DNA of 64,000 bases, taken from Actinophytocola sp. GTDB taxonomy: Bacteria > Actinomycetota > Actinomycetes > Mycobacteriales > Pseudonocardiaceae. Where the stretch lies: assembly GCA_009377395.1 (NCBI GenBank), contig WHUB01000003.1:2139-66138 (forward strand), in the 5' to 3' direction. The notes under the pieces were generated by a model. That model saw nothing but the letters and a program-made list of their open reading frames with translations, was not told where the DNA came from and did not search any database. Position numbers and translations under genes: made by a program. Positions 24,902 through 33,204 of the stretch are shown piece after piece (the first letter of the stretch is position 1; every line of letters begins with the position of its first letter).

Positions 24902-25605
24902 TGACGCTGGCCGGTTACCGGCGGGACGCGGACACCCACCCGCCGCTCGACTCGCCGGAATACCGCTCCACGCGGCTGCGCCACCCGACCCAGCCGCTCA
25001 CGCTGCTGCCGCACCGGCTCACCGAGGTCACCGGGCCACTGCTTGGCCCCGGCCGGGTCGGACCGCTGGACCACGACCTCACCCGGCAGCACGACGGCGA
25101 GCCGGTCGGGCAGCGCATCATCGTCCACGGCCGGGTGCTCGACGGCGACGGCCGCCCGATCCCGGACTCGCTGATCGAGATCTGGCAGGCCAACGCGGGC
25201 GGCCGCTACCGCCACACCGGCGACCGCTGGCCGAGCCCGCTCGACCCGAACTTCGACGGCGTCGGCCGCACCCTCACCGACGCCGAGGGCCGCTACGAGT
25301 TCGTCACCATCAAGCCCGGCGCGTACCCGTGGCGCAACCACGACAACGCCTGGCGACCCGCGCACATCCACTTCTCGCTGTTCGGGCGCTCGTTCACGCA
25401 GCGGCTGGTCACCCAGATGTACTTCCCCGACGACCCGCTGTTCGGCCAGGACCCGATCTTCAACGCGGTGCCGGAGCGGGCGCGGTTTCGGCTGGTCTCG
25501 CGGTTCGACCTCGACCGGACGCGGCCGGAGTGGGCGCTGGCGTTCGAGTTCGACATCGTGCTGCGCGGCCGGGACGCCACCCCGCTGGAGGACGGCCATG
25601 GCTGA
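24901..25605 (+). CDS. pcaH: Protocatechuate 3,4-dioxygenase beta subunit
   Basis: 234 residues. Intradiol dioxygenase. Non-haem Fe(III) ligands Tyr103, Tyr142, His155 and His157 keep the spacing known for the Pseudomonas enzyme (39, 13 and 2). The YPWRNHDNAWRPAHIHFSLFG region carries three of them. The N-terminal segment with the YRRD motif is the usual PcaH extension. Ring-cleaves protocatechuate to 3-carboxy-cis,cis-muconate. Overlaps pcaG by 8 bases. Confidence 0.95.
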   Translation: MTLAGYRRDADTHPPLDSPEYRSTRLRHPTQPLTLLPHRLTEVTGPLLGPGRVGPLDHDLTRQHDGEPVGQRIIVHGRVLDGDGRPIPDSLIEIWQANAGGRYRHTGDRWPSPLDPNFDGVGRTLTDAEGRYEFVTIKPGAYPWRNHDNAWRPAHIHFSLFGRSFTQRLVTQMYFPDDPLFGQDPIFNAVPERARFRLVSRFDLDRTRPEWALAFEFDIVLRGRDATPLEDGHG

Positions 25606-26107
25606 GCTGCCGACGACGCCCTCGCAGACCGTCGGGCCCTACCTGCACATCGGGCTGAGCTGGGACGACGGCCCGTACGTGGTGCCGGAGGGCACCCCGG
25701 GTGCGGTGTGGCTGTGCGGCCGGGTGCTCGACGGCGCGGGTGAGGTGGTCACCGACGCGCTGGTGGAGTCCTGGCAGGCCGACCCCGACGGCCGGTTCGA
25801 CCAGCTCGGCTGGCGCGGCTTCGGCCGCAGCGACACCCGCGACGGCGGCTACGCCATCCACACCGTCGTGCCCGGCGCGGTGGCAGGCCAGGCGCCGCAC
25901 CTCGACGTGTCGGTGTTCGCCCGGGGACTGCTGCACCGGCTCGTCACCCGCATCTACTTCCCGGAGCACGAGCGCTCCGAGGACCCGGTGTTGCGCTCGG
26001 TGCCGCCGGAGCGGCGCGACACGCTCGTCGCCACCCGCACCGGCGACGGCTACGCCTTCGACGTGCGGATCCAGGGCGAGCGGGAGACCGTGTTCTTCGA
26101 TGTCTGA
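25598..26107 (+). CDS. pcaG: Protocatechuate 3,4-dioxygenase alpha subunit
   Basis: 169 residues, shorter than PcaH and lacking the iron ligands as expected for the structural alpha subunit. TPSQTVGPYLHIGLSW at the N-terminus is the PcaG signature; DALVESWQADPDG and RIYFPEHE follow the beta-sandwich. Assembles with PcaH. Overlaps pcaB by 8 bases. Confidence 0.94.
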   Translation: MAELPTTPSQTVGPYLHIGLSWDDGPYVVPEGTPGAVWLCGRVLDGAGEVVTDALVESWQADPDGRFDQLGWRGFGRSDTRDGGYAIHTVVPGAVAGQAPHLDVSVFARGLLHRLVTRIYFPEHERSEDPVLRSVPPERRDTLVATRTGDGYAFDVRIQGERETVFFDV

Positions 26108-27428
26108 TGAGCTGTTCGACGGGGTGCTCGCGGCCGGGCCGGTCGCCGAGCGAACCGGCGACACGGCCTGGCTGCAGGCCATGCTCGACGTCGAGGCCGC
26201 GCTGGCCCGCGCCGAGGCCGACGCCGGGCTGATCCCCGCCGCGCACGCCGTCGCGATCGCCGCGCAGTGCCGCGCCGAGTACTACGACGCCGCCGAGATC
26301 GGCGCCGCCGCCACCGGGGTCGGCAACCCGGCGGCACCACTGGTGCGGGCACTGACCGACCGGGTGCCCGGGGACGCCGCCGGGTACGTCCACTTCGGAG
26401 CCACCAGCCAGGACATCGTCGACAGCGCGGCGATGCTGGTGGCACGGAACGCCATCGCCGCGCTGACGGATGACGTCGCCGCCTGCGGCGAGCTGCTCGC
26501 CCGGTTGGCCGAGGAGCACACCGAGACGGTGCAGGCCGGGCGCACGCTGCTCCAGCACGCGGTGCCGGTGACGTTCGGGCTGACCGCGGCCGGTTGGCTG
26601 TCCGGAATGGACGCCGCCGCCGACCGGCTGGCCGCGCTCAGCTTCGCGGTGCAGTGCGGCGGCGCGGCGGGCACGTTGGCCGCGCTGGGCGAGCGCGGCC
26701 CCGAGGTCGTCAGCCACCTGGCGGCGCGGCTCGGGCTCGCCGAGCCGACGCTGCCGTGGCACACCGAACGGAGCCGGATTACCGACATCGCCACCGCGCT
26801 CGGTGGCTTAGCGGCAGGCGTCGCCAAGATCGCCCGTGACATCACGCTCCTGGCGCAGACCGAGGTCGCCGAGATCGCCGAACGGGGGCCGGGCGGCGGT
26901 TCATCGACCATGCCGCACAAGCACAACCCGGTCGCCGCCGTGTCGGCGGCGGCAGCGGCCGCGCAGGCGCCCGGACTGGTCGCGACGCTGCTGGCGTCGT
27001 CGGCGCACGAGCACCAGCGGGCGGCCGGTGGCTGGCACGCCGAATGGCGGCCGTTAACCGAGCTGCTGCGCAGCACCGGCAGCGCGGTGCACTGGCTGCG
27101 GACCAGTCTGGAGCGGCTGCACGTCGATGCCGAGCGGATGCGCCACAACGCCGCGCTGACCGGCGGGCTCGCGCTGGCCGAGCGGGTCACCCGCGAGCTG
27201 GTCACCGAGCACGGCGTGGCCAGGGCCGACGCGCACGACGCCGTGGCCGCGTGCTGCGCGGCGGGCAAGCCGGTGGCCGACGCGCTGGCCGCCGATCCAC
27301 TCGTCGGCATGCACCTGAGCGCCGAACGGATCGCGGCGCTGCTCGATCCGGCGGGCTACCTGGGCAGCGCGCGGGTGTTCGTCGAGCGGGCGCTCCGCCA
27401 GCATCACCGGCACAGGGAGGAGCACTGA
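26100..27428 (+). CDS. pcaB: 3-carboxy-cis,cis-muconate cycloisomerase
   Basis: 442 residues. Fumarase/aspartase superfamily: GATSQDIVDSA in the first conserved region, HAVPVTFG in the second, and the signature SSTMPHKHNP with the catalytic Ser at 268/269. Converts 3-carboxymuconate to 4-carboxymuconolactone. The C-terminal adenylosuccinate-lyase-like tail is present, so full length. Start from the ATG inside pcaG; stop shares one base with pcaD (TGATG). Confidence 0.94.
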   Translation: MSDELFDGVLAAGPVAERTGDTAWLQAMLDVEAALARAEADAGLIPAAHAVAIAAQCRAEYYDAAEIGAAATGVGNPAAPLVRALTDRVPGDAAGYVHFGATSQDIVDSAAMLVARNAIAALTDDVAACGELLARLAEEHTETVQAGRTLLQHAVPVTFGLTAAGWLSGMDAAADRLAALSFAVQCGGAAGTLAALGERGPEVVSHLAARLGLAEPTLPWHTERSRITDIATALGGLAAGVAKIARDITLLAQTEVAEIAERGPGGGSSTMPHKHNPVAAVSAAAAAAQAPGLVATLLASSAHEHQRAAGGWHAEWRPLTELLRSTGSAVHWLRTSLERLHVDAERMRHNAALTGGLALAERVTRELVTEHGVARADAHDAVAACCAAGKPVADALAADPLVGMHLSAERIAALLDPAGYLGSARVFVERALRQHHRHREEH

Positions 27429-28195
27429 TGGACCTGCACTACGTCAGCGACGGCCCCGAGGATGGCCCTGTCGTCGTGCTCAGCGGCTCGCTGGGCAGCG
27501 ACGTCCGGATGTGGCAACCGCAGGTCACGCCGCTGGTCGATGCCGGATACCGGGTGGTGCGCCACGACCATCGCGGCCACGGCGGCTCTCCGGTGCCGCC
27601 GGAGCCGTACGAACTGGATGACCTCGGCCGTGACGCCACGCGGCTGCTCGACACGCTCGGCGTCGCGCGGGTGCACTGGGTGGGCCTGTCGCTCGGCGGG
27701 ATGCTCGGCATGTGGCTCGCCACCCACCGGCCGGAGCGCATCGCGAGCCTGACGGCCTGCTGCACCTCGGCCAAGCTTGGGCCGCCGGAGATGTGGGCCG
27801 ATCGGGCACGCACGGTGCGCGAGCGCGGCACCGGCGCGATCGCCGAGGCCGTGGTGCGGCGCTGGTTCACCCCGGCGTGGTTCGAGGCGAACCCGGAGCG
27901 GGCGCGCTACTACGAGCAGATGGTGGCGGCGACTCCCGCCGAGGGCTATGCCGGGTGCTGCGGCGCGATCGAGCGGATGGATCTGCTCGACGCACTCGCC
28001 GGCATCGCCGCGCCGACGCTGGTGATCGCCGGGGCCGAGGACCCGGCGACCCCGCCCGAGCACGGCGAGCGCATCGCCGCCGGAGTCCAGAACGGACGGT
28101 TTGAGGTCGTCGACGGGGCGGCGCACCTCGGCAACGCCGAGCGGCCGGAGGCGTTCACGTCGTTGTTGCTGGCCCACCTCAAGGGGGTGTCGTGA
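27428..28195 (+). CDS. pcaD: 3-oxoadipate enol-lactonase
   Basis: 255 residues, alpha/beta hydrolase. Nucleophile Ser88 in GLSLGGM, acid in GAEDPATPP, His in DGAAHLGN; RHDHRGHGGS is the usual oxyanion-side motif. Hydrolyses 3-oxoadipate enol-lactone. Many actinobacteria have this domain fused to the decarboxylase as PcaL; here it is a separate protein whose stop overlaps the pcaC start by 4 bases (GTGA). Confidence 0.93.
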   Translation: MDLHYVSDGPEDGPVVVLSGSLGSDVRMWQPQVTPLVDAGYRVVRHDHRGHGGSPVPPEPYELDDLGRDATRLLDTLGVARVHWVGLSLGGMLGMWLATHRPERIASLTACCTSAKLGPPEMWADRARTVRERGTGAIAEAVVRRWFTPAWFEANPERARYYEQMVAATPAEGYAGCCGAIERMDLLDALAGIAAPTLVIAGAEDPATPPEHGERIAAGVQNGRFEVVDGAAHLGNAERPEAFTSLLLAHLKGVS

Positions 28196-28578
28196 CCGAC
28201 TCGTACGACGATGGGATGGCGGTGCGCCGGGAGGTGCTCGGCGACGAGCACGTCGACCGCGCGGTCGACGCCACGACCGAGTTCACGCAGCCGTTCCAGG
28301 ACTACATCACCCGCGCCGCCTGGGGTGCGGTGTGGGGGCGCGACGGGCTCGACCGCAGGACGCGCAGCTGCGTCACGCTCGCGGTGCTGACGGCGCTCGG
28401 CTGCGAGAACGAGCTGCCGATGCACGTGCGGGCGGCGGTACAGCACGGGCTGAGCGCGGCCGAGATCGGCGAGGTGCTGCTGCAGACCGGTGTCTACGCC
28501 GGGGTGCCGAGGGCCAACGCCGCGTTCGCCATCGCGCAGCGCACGCTCGCCGAGCTGGGCGACCCTGCCGCCGGTTAG
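28192..28578 (+). CDS. pcaC: 4-carboxymuconolactone decarboxylase
   Basis: 128 residues, AhpD-like all-helical fold. GLDRRTRSCVTLAVLTALG and LPMHVRAAVQHG with GEVLLQTGVYAGVPRAN are the family core. Decarboxylates 4-carboxymuconolactone to the enol-lactone used by PcaD. GTG start inside pcaD. Last structural gene of the operon. Confidence 0.94.
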   Translation: MTDSYDDGMAVRREVLGDEHVDRAVDATTEFTQPFQDYITRAAWGAVWGRDGLDRRTRSCVTLAVLTALGCENELPMHVRAAVQHGLSAAEIGEVLLQTGVYAGVPRANAAFAIAQRTLAELGDPAAG

Positions 28579-28588
28579 GCTCATCGCG

Positions 28589-29383
28589 ATGACCGACAGC
28601 GAGCAAGAGACGGAGCCCGAACGCGGCGCGCACTTCGTGCAGTCGCTCGAACGCGGACTCGCGGTGATCCGCGCCTTCCACGCGGACGCGGCCGAGCTGA
28701 CGCTGTCCGATGTGGCCAAGTCGACCGGCCTGACCCGCGCGGCGGCCCGCCGGTTCCTGCTCACGCTGGCCGACTTGGGCTACGTGCGCACCGACGGCAA
28801 GCACTTCTCGCTCACGCCGAGGGTGCTCGAACTGGGCTACGCGGTGCTGTCGAGCATGACGCTGCCCGAGGTCGCGCAGCCGCACCTGGAGCGGTTGTCC
28901 GGTGAGGTGGGCGAGTCCAGCTCGGTGTCGGTGCTCGACGGCGCCGACATCGTCTACGTCGCGCGGTTCGCGGTGTCGCGGATCATGACGGTCAGCATCA
29001 CCGTCGGCACGCGGTTTCCGGCCTACGCGACGTCGATGGGCCACGTGCTGCTCGCCGGGCTCGGCGAGGATGCGCTGACGGCGTATCTGGCCGATGCCGC
29101 GCTGACGCCCTTCACCTCGCAGACCATCACCTCGCCGGAACGGCTGCGCGCCGAGTTGGCGCAGGTGCGCGAGCAGGGTTGGGCGCTGGTCGATCAGGAG
29201 CTGGAGGAGGGGCTTCGTTCGATCGCGGCGCCGCTACGGGATCGCTCCGGCACCGTGATCGCGGCGGTGAACGTCTCGACGCACGCCAGCCGTACGAGTG
29301 TCGGCGCGCTGCGCCGCGACATGCTGCCGCCGCTGCTCGCCGCGTGCGATCGGATCGAGAAGGACCTCACCGCGGCCGGATGA
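28589..29383 (+). CDS. pcaR: IclR-family regulator of the pca operon
   Basis: 264 residues. N-terminal winged helix (about 20-80; LTLSDVAKSTGLTRAAARRF as recognition region) and C-terminal GAF-like effector domain with GTRFPAYATSMGHVLLAG, matching PcaR/PcaU. Ten bases after pcaC, so partly operonic, but TAGGCT (28576-28581) ends exactly 7 bases before the ATG with no ribosome binding site, which suggests an additional leaderless promoter of its own. Expected to bind the dyads at 22124-22157. The longer upstream reading overlaps pcaC and is rejected. Confidence 0.92.
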   Translation: MTDSEQETEPERGAHFVQSLERGLAVIRAFHADAAELTLSDVAKSTGLTRAAARRFLLTLADLGYVRTDGKHFSLTPRVLELGYAVLSSMTLPEVAQPHLERLSGEVGESSSVSVLDGADIVYVARFAVSRIMTVSITVGTRFPAYATSMGHVLLAGLGEDALTAYLADAALTPFTSQTITSPERLRAELAQVREQGWALVDQELEEGLRSIAAPLRDRSGTVIAAVNVSTHASRTSVGALRRDMLPPLLAACDRIEKDLTAAG

Positions 29384-29385
29384 GG

Positions 29386-29637
29386 TCAGCGGCGCTTGCG
29401 GGGGGAGTTGCCGCGGCGGTTGTCGCGAGTGTTGCGCCGCGGTGGCTGCCGGCGCGACTGCGTCGGCGGATCGATATCGGGCGCGAGGTGCGCCGGTGGG
29501 GCGGTGAACGGCGGGTGGCTCGCCGCGCCCGCCTCGTCATTCTCTGGTGCGAGCCGTTCGTAGTCGACCTGGTGGTCCGGCTCGGTGTGGCTGAACGTCA
29601 CCGCGGTGACGTCGCTGCCAGCGTGTGATGCTGTCAT
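29386..29637 (-). CDS. Small protein with basic Arg/Asn-rich tail, downstream of cspA
   Basis: 83 residues from the ATG at 29637 with AAAGG about 5 bases upstream; an upstream in-frame ATG at 29667 lies inside a perfect hairpin and is unlikely. The N-terminal part is acidic and unstructured (YERLAPENDEAGAA), and the C-terminus is strongly basic (RRQPPRRNTRDNRRG, then NSPRKRR). The tail resembles the disordered RNA-binding ends of DEAD-box helicases often found next to cold-shock genes, so it may be a relic of one or an independent RNA chaperone-like peptide. Not recognised. Confidence 0.45.
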   Translation of the reverse strand: MTASHAGSDVTAVTFSHTEPDHQVDYERLAPENDEAGAASHPPFTAPPAHLAPDIDPPTQSRRQPPRRNTRDNRRGNSPRKRR

Positions 29638-29659
29638 AGGACCTTTCTTTGTGGGGCCG

Positions 29660-29696
29660 CACCGCATGCTCGCGGGATACCCGCGAGCATGCGGTG
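29660..29696 (-). terminator. Perfect 17-bp hairpin after cspA
   Basis: CACCGCATGCTCGCGGG (29660-29676), loop ATA, and its exact complement (29680-29696). It begins 24 bases beyond the cspA stop. There is no U-tract; A/G-rich sequence and the next gene's ribosome binding site follow. Probably a factor-dependent terminator or an mRNA-stabilising 3' structure for the short abundant cspA transcript. Confidence 0.75.
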
Positions 29697-29719
29697 TGAA
29701 TCTCGGCAGGGTACGACCG

Positions 29720-29920
29720 TCAGAGGCTGCGTACCTGGCTCGCCTGCGGGCCCTTGGCGCCCTGCTTGACCTCGAACTCGACCTGCTGGTTCTCTTCGAG
29801 GCTACGGAAGCCGGTTCCGTCGATCTCGGAGTAGTGGACGAACACGTCCGGTCCGTCCGCCTGGGCGATGAAGCCGAAGCCCTTCTCCGAGTTGAACCAC
29901 TTCACGGTTCCCTGTGCCAT
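29720..29920 (-). CDS. cspA: Cold-shock protein CspA family
   Basis: 66 residues, a single OB-fold. RNP1 KGFGFI and RNP2 VFVHY are intact, with [13 protein letters not shown] at the N-terminus. Single-stranded nucleic-acid chaperone. Clear ribosome binding site AAGGAG 5 bases before the ATG. Long A/T-richer leader upstream and a strong hairpin downstream make it a self-contained unit. Confidence 0.96.
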   Translation of the reverse strand: MAQGTVKWFNSEKGFGFIAQADGPDVFVHYSEIDGTGFRSLEENQQVEFEVKQGAKGPQASQVRSL

Positions 29921-29953
29921 AACGCTCCTTGTCAGGGTTTTTGATATTCAAAA

Positions 29954-30092
29954 GACCGCCTCGTGCGGTCTCGCGGCCGGGTTGACTGACGGCGGCTGCC
30001 TTAGCTTGCCCTGCAAGAAGAACAGCGACGCCCGCACCAATAGTTCTGCGCGAGCGTGCCGAGGGTTATGAACACTGACACGAACACTCCAA
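29954..30092 (-). promoter_or_regulatory. cspA promoter and structured leader
   Basis: On the minus strand TTGGAG (30092-30087) and CATAAC (30070-30065), 16 bases apart, form a plausible promoter giving a leader of about 135 bases. Near its end GACCGC-ACGAG-GCGGTC (29970-29954) is followed by TTTT, which looks like an intrinsic terminator 34 bases before the start codon. It could attenuate cspA or terminate read-through from the upstream hydrolase gene. Confidence 0.5.
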
Positions 30093-30158
30093 AACTGCGA
30101 CCATCTCGACTCTACCGCATCCAGCGCGGGAATGGGTGTTCAGCGGCACACGCACGGG

Positions 30159-32438
30159 TTACGCCCCTGGTGGGAGCAGGGTGTAGGTGTGGCCGCCCGC
30201 GATGACCGGCAGCGTCGCCGCCGCCGGCCCGACGGCCGCGTCGATCGGCCTGCCGTCGCGCAGCACTTGGGTGCCGGGCAGGAACGGCCCCGCCAGCCGC
30301 ACCGTCCCGTCGCGGTCGGCGGTGGTGTCGACCGTGAGCACCCGCTGGGGGTCCAGTCGTGCCCTGGCGAGATCCAGCTCGACCGACCGGACGTTGGTCA
30401 GGCCGAGGTCCAGCCGGTTCGCCACCGGGATCGCCGGGGACCTGCCCCAGGCGCGGTTGAACTCGGTGTAGGGCAGCGGCGCGGCGCCCGCGTCGGTGCC
30501 GGACGTGCTCGGCGGGTCGCCGCGCCCGAAGCCATGGCTGAACGCGTCGATGCGGGCCTTGGCCGGGAGGTCGGAGCCGTCGGGCCAGCCCGCTCCCGCC
30601 GAGGTGTCGGCCGCCGCCAGGTCCGACACCCAGTAGGCGTGGTCGTGCACGAGACCGAGCGAGGGGTCGTCGCTGGCCGGGACGTGCGCGAACGTGACGT
30701 GGTGCGGGTTGCGGTTCACCCGCGCCTCGCCGAGGAAGTCCGTCGCCATCGGAATGTCGTAGCCGAGCGCGGCCAGCGTGAAGTGCTCGGCGGGCTGGTA
30801 CACCACGAACCGGAAGCGGTAGCCGAGCTGGTCGAAGCCGCGCACACCCACCTCGGGCGCGCCGAGGTTCTGGGCCCGCGGCCCGACGAACGGCACGAGC
30901 TGGTCCTCACCGGCGACGACGTTGAGGTAGGGCAGGTTGCGGGCGTTCTCGAGCCACAGGTTCGTCAGCGTCTCGATTCCACCGGTCGGCGCGGCGGGTG
31001 GCAGCCAGATCCCGTCCCCGGGCGGCCCGACGGTGCTGAACGCCTTGCCGAACAGGTCCGGGTAGAGCGTGCCGAGCCGGTACGTCGCGTAGCCGCCCAT
31101 CGAGTAGCCGCTGATCGCCGCGCGATGCGGGTCGAGCGTGAAGTGGCGGGCGATGTCGTTCCACATTTCGAACACATCGAACTCGGCCTCGTGCTGGTAC
31201 CAGCCGTCGGGGCCGCGCGAGAGGCTGGTGGCGACGATGTTGTCGCGCTGCTCGCCGATCTGCTGGATGCCGGTGCTGCCGTTGTACTGCCAGTAGTGCT
31301 GGCCGAGCGAGTGCAGCGCCAGCGTCAGCCCGGCCGGGGTGCCCGGCTCGTAGTCGCGCGGGACGTAGAGGCTGTAGGGCTGGAGCTGCCCCCGGTACTG
31401 CGGGAACTCGGCTTCCCGGCCCTCGCCGAGGTCGAGTCTGCTCGGGAACATCCGGATCGTGGTGCCGTACTCGGGCACCGAGTCGCGCCGCACCCCGGCG
31501 TCGAGCGCGTCGAAGTCGATCGGCTGCGAGTACCGGGCCGGCTCGTGTGCCGCCAGCGCCTCGGCCTGCCGGGTGTCCGGCGGCGTGTTCTCGCCGACCA
31601 CCGGCTCGTCGTACCGGAATGCCAGGTTGAGGATGCCGGACGGCTCCGGGTCGAGCGGGCCCGCGCCGCCCGGCGCGGAGTCGTCCGCGCTGAGCTGCGG
31701 CTTCAGCCAGCCGCCGGTGTCGCGGTCGTACAGCCCGGTGGCCACCGTCGTCTCCCAGCTGCCGCTCGGGTCGCTGACGTCGCGGGGCACCGTGATGGTC
31801 AGCTGGTTGGCTTCGAGGTCGGTGCGGATGTCCACCGGGGTGGTGCCGCCGGTCGCCGAGGTGTGCTCGGCGCCGGTGCCCCAGGCCGTGACGACCTCGT
31901 CGGTGCCGGGGAACGGCGTGCCGGGGTCGCGCGGCAGCCGGTCCATGCCGGTGGTGTCGTCGTGGTCGGTGTCGAAGGCGATCGCGGCGATGGTGGAGTC
32001 GCGTTCGAGCAGCGTGTTGAAGGTGAGGCGGTAGGTCACCCGGTGCTGCCCGGTGGCGATGCGGAACTCGACCAGGTCGGCTGCGTTGCCGCCGTAGCGG
32101 GCGTCGTCGGTCGGGTAGCTGACGTCACCGGCGCAGGCCGACTGCGACGTCGCTCCGCCGCCGTCGGAGTTGCTGCCACAGTCGTCGTAGAGGAAGTCCT
32201 GGTAGAGGTACTCGCCGTCGCGGTAGGCGTCGGTGCCGGACACCAGCATCGGGTCGGCGTCGAAGCGCGGGTCGCGGTTCTGCAGGAGCGGCGCGTCCGG
32301 CGGCGGCGCGTAGAGGACGGCGGGGCCCGGGCGCTCGCCGGAGTCGGCCGGGGGCGGTGACGGCTGGGCGGCCACGGGTGCCGGGCCGGTCAGCAGGGTG
32401 AGTAATGCCGCGATGATGCCGATCCGCGCGAGTCGCAT
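30159..32438 (-). CDS. Secreted alpha/beta hydrolase with N-terminal glucodextranase-C-like domain
   Basis: 759 residues. Sec signal peptide of about 24 residues (RIGIIAALLTLLTGPAPVAAQ). An N-terminal beta-rich region (about 60-290) with VTYRLTFNTLL and FDTDHDDTTG resembles the C-terminal glucodextranase/pullulanase-type module. Then an alpha/beta-hydrolase domain with GYSMGGYATY, nucleophile Ser446 in PHB-depolymerase/feruloyl-esterase style, and late His residues (HFTLAALGY). The C-terminal beta domain (about 660-759) is unassigned. Extracellular esterase or peptidase; the substrate is unknown. No ribosome binding site examined proves the start, but the signal peptide supports it. Confidence 0.8.
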   Translation of the reverse strand: MRLARIGIIAALLTLLTGPAPVAAQPSPPPADSGERPGPAVLYAPPPDAPLLQNRDPRFDADPMLVSGTDAYRDGEYLYQDFLYDDCGSNSDGGGATSQSACAGDVSYPTDDARYGGNAADLVEFRIATGQHRVTYRLTFNTLLERDSTIAAIAFDTDHDDTTGMDRLPRDPGTPFPGTDEVVTAWGTGAEHTSATGGTTPVDIRTDLEANQLTITVPRDVSDPSGSWETTVATGLYDRDTGGWLKPQLSADDSAPGGAGPLDPEPSGILNLAFRYDEPVVGENTPPDTRQAEALAAHEPARYSQPIDFDALDAGVRRDSVPEYGTTIRMFPSRLDLGEGREAEFPQYRGQLQPYSLYVPRDYEPGTPAGLTLALHSLGQHYWQYNGSTGIQQIGEQRDNIVATSLSRGPDGWYQHEAEFDVFEMWNDIARHFTLDPHRAAISGYSMGGYATYRLGTLYPDLFGKAFSTVGPPGDGIWLPPAAPTGGIETLTNLWLENARNLPYLNVVAGEDQLVPFVGPRAQNLGAPEVGVRGFDQLGYRFRFVVYQPAEHFTLAALGYDIPMATDFLGEARVNRNPHHVTFAHVPASDDPSLGLVHDHAYWVSDLAAADTSAGAGWPDGSDLPAKARIDAFSHGFGRGDPPSTSGTDAGAAPLPYTEFNRAWGRSPAIPVANRLDLGLTNVRSVELDLARARLDPQRVLTVDTTADRDGTVRLAGPFLPGTQVLRDGRPIDAAVGPAAATLPVIAGGHTYTLLPPGA

Positions 32439-32477
32439 TCGTGGATCGTGGCACCTTGATCGGGAGAGCTGTAGAGA

Positions 32478-33113
32478 TCAGCGCACAGAGTTCGTTGTGC
32501 CCAGCGCACAACTCAGCGCGGTGTCGCCCTTCACCGTGACCTCGCCGTGGGCCACGGCGTCGGACAGCCGGGTGTCCCCGCGCGCGAGCGCGGCGGCGGT
32601 CGCGGTGTCCAGCCGCACCGTGGCGTCGGGCTCGGTGTCCTCGCCGGTGAACGTGACGCCGCCGGGGCCGATGCGCAGGCTCCAGTCGTGCTCGTCGAGC
32701 AGCACCCGGACCGTGCCCGTCGCACTCCCGGCCGCCTGCCGCAGGGCGGTGGCGAGCGGGATCGCGAACCAGTGCCCGCGCAGCGCGTCGGTCGGATCGG
32801 CCTCGCTGAGCAGGGCCGATCCCCAGCTCGCCAGCCCGGCGAGCACCGGAACCAGCTCGTGCCCGCGCGGGGTCAGCTCGTACACCCAGACCGGGACGCT
32901 CAGCCGTCGCCGGGTCACCAGGCCGTTCGCCTCCATGTCCTTGAGCCGCGCCGCGAGCACGTCGGTGCTGATGCCGGGCAGGTCGGCGTGCAGGTCGGTG
33001 TAGCGGCGCGGCCCGAGCGCCAGCTCGCGCACGATCAGCAGCGCCCAGCGTTCGCCGATGACGTCGAGCGTCCGGGCGACGGGGCAGTAGTGCGCATAGC
33101 TGCGACGCGACAT
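32478..33113 (-). CDS. HxlR-family regulator with C-terminal SCP2-like domain
   Basis: 211 residues from the ATG at 33113. HxlR winged helix (about 1-105): YCPVARTLDVIGERWALLIVREL with the sensor Cys, LPGISTDVLAARLKDM and VWVYELTPRGHEL. A C-terminal SCP2/sterol-carrier-like fold (about 125-211) probably binds a small hydrophobic ligand. TAGCCT (33126-33121, minus strand) lies exactly 7 bases before the ATG with no ribosome binding site, so leaderless. Divergent from the aminotransferase, with palindromes between. Confidence 0.88.
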   Translation of the reverse strand: MSRRSYAHYCPVARTLDVIGERWALLIVRELALGPRRYTDLHADLPGISTDVLAARLKDMEANGLVTRRRLSVPVWVYELTPRGHELVPVLAGLASWGSALLSEADPTDALRGHWFAIPLATALRQAAGSATGTVRVLLDEHDWSLRIGPGGVTFTGEDTEPDATVRLDTATAAALARGDTRLSDAVAHGEVTVKGDTALSCALGTTNSVR

Positions 33114-33142
33114 GCGCACCAGGCTAGCGGAGGAGTTGGACC

Positions 33143-33170
33143 TTCCAAGCAGTGGCTTGGAAATACCAAG
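33143..33170. promoter_or_regulatory. Overlapping palindromes between HxlR regulator and aminotransferase
   Basis: TTCCAAGC-AGTG-GCTTGGAA (33143-33162) is a perfect 8-bp inverted repeat. It overlaps CTTGG-AAATA-CCAAG (33156-33170), a second 5-bp dyad. Both lie 30 to 60 bases upstream of the two divergent starts, the expected position for an HxlR autoregulatory site. Confidence 0.7.
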
Positions 33171-33204
33171 TACGCTGCCGCATGACACCGATGAGGAGGG
33201 CCAG

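Noticed and set aside
29382-29628. Plus-strand frame after pcaR with a signal-peptide-like start (MRSAALAGGVAAAVVASV)
   Set aside because: Ala/Val-rich starts arise easily in high-GC sequence; no ribosome binding site and the rest is Arg-rich shadow.
29638-29667. ATG at 29667 as start of the small basic-tail protein
   Set aside because: Falls inside a perfect 17-bp hairpin; ATG 29637 has a better upstream sequence.
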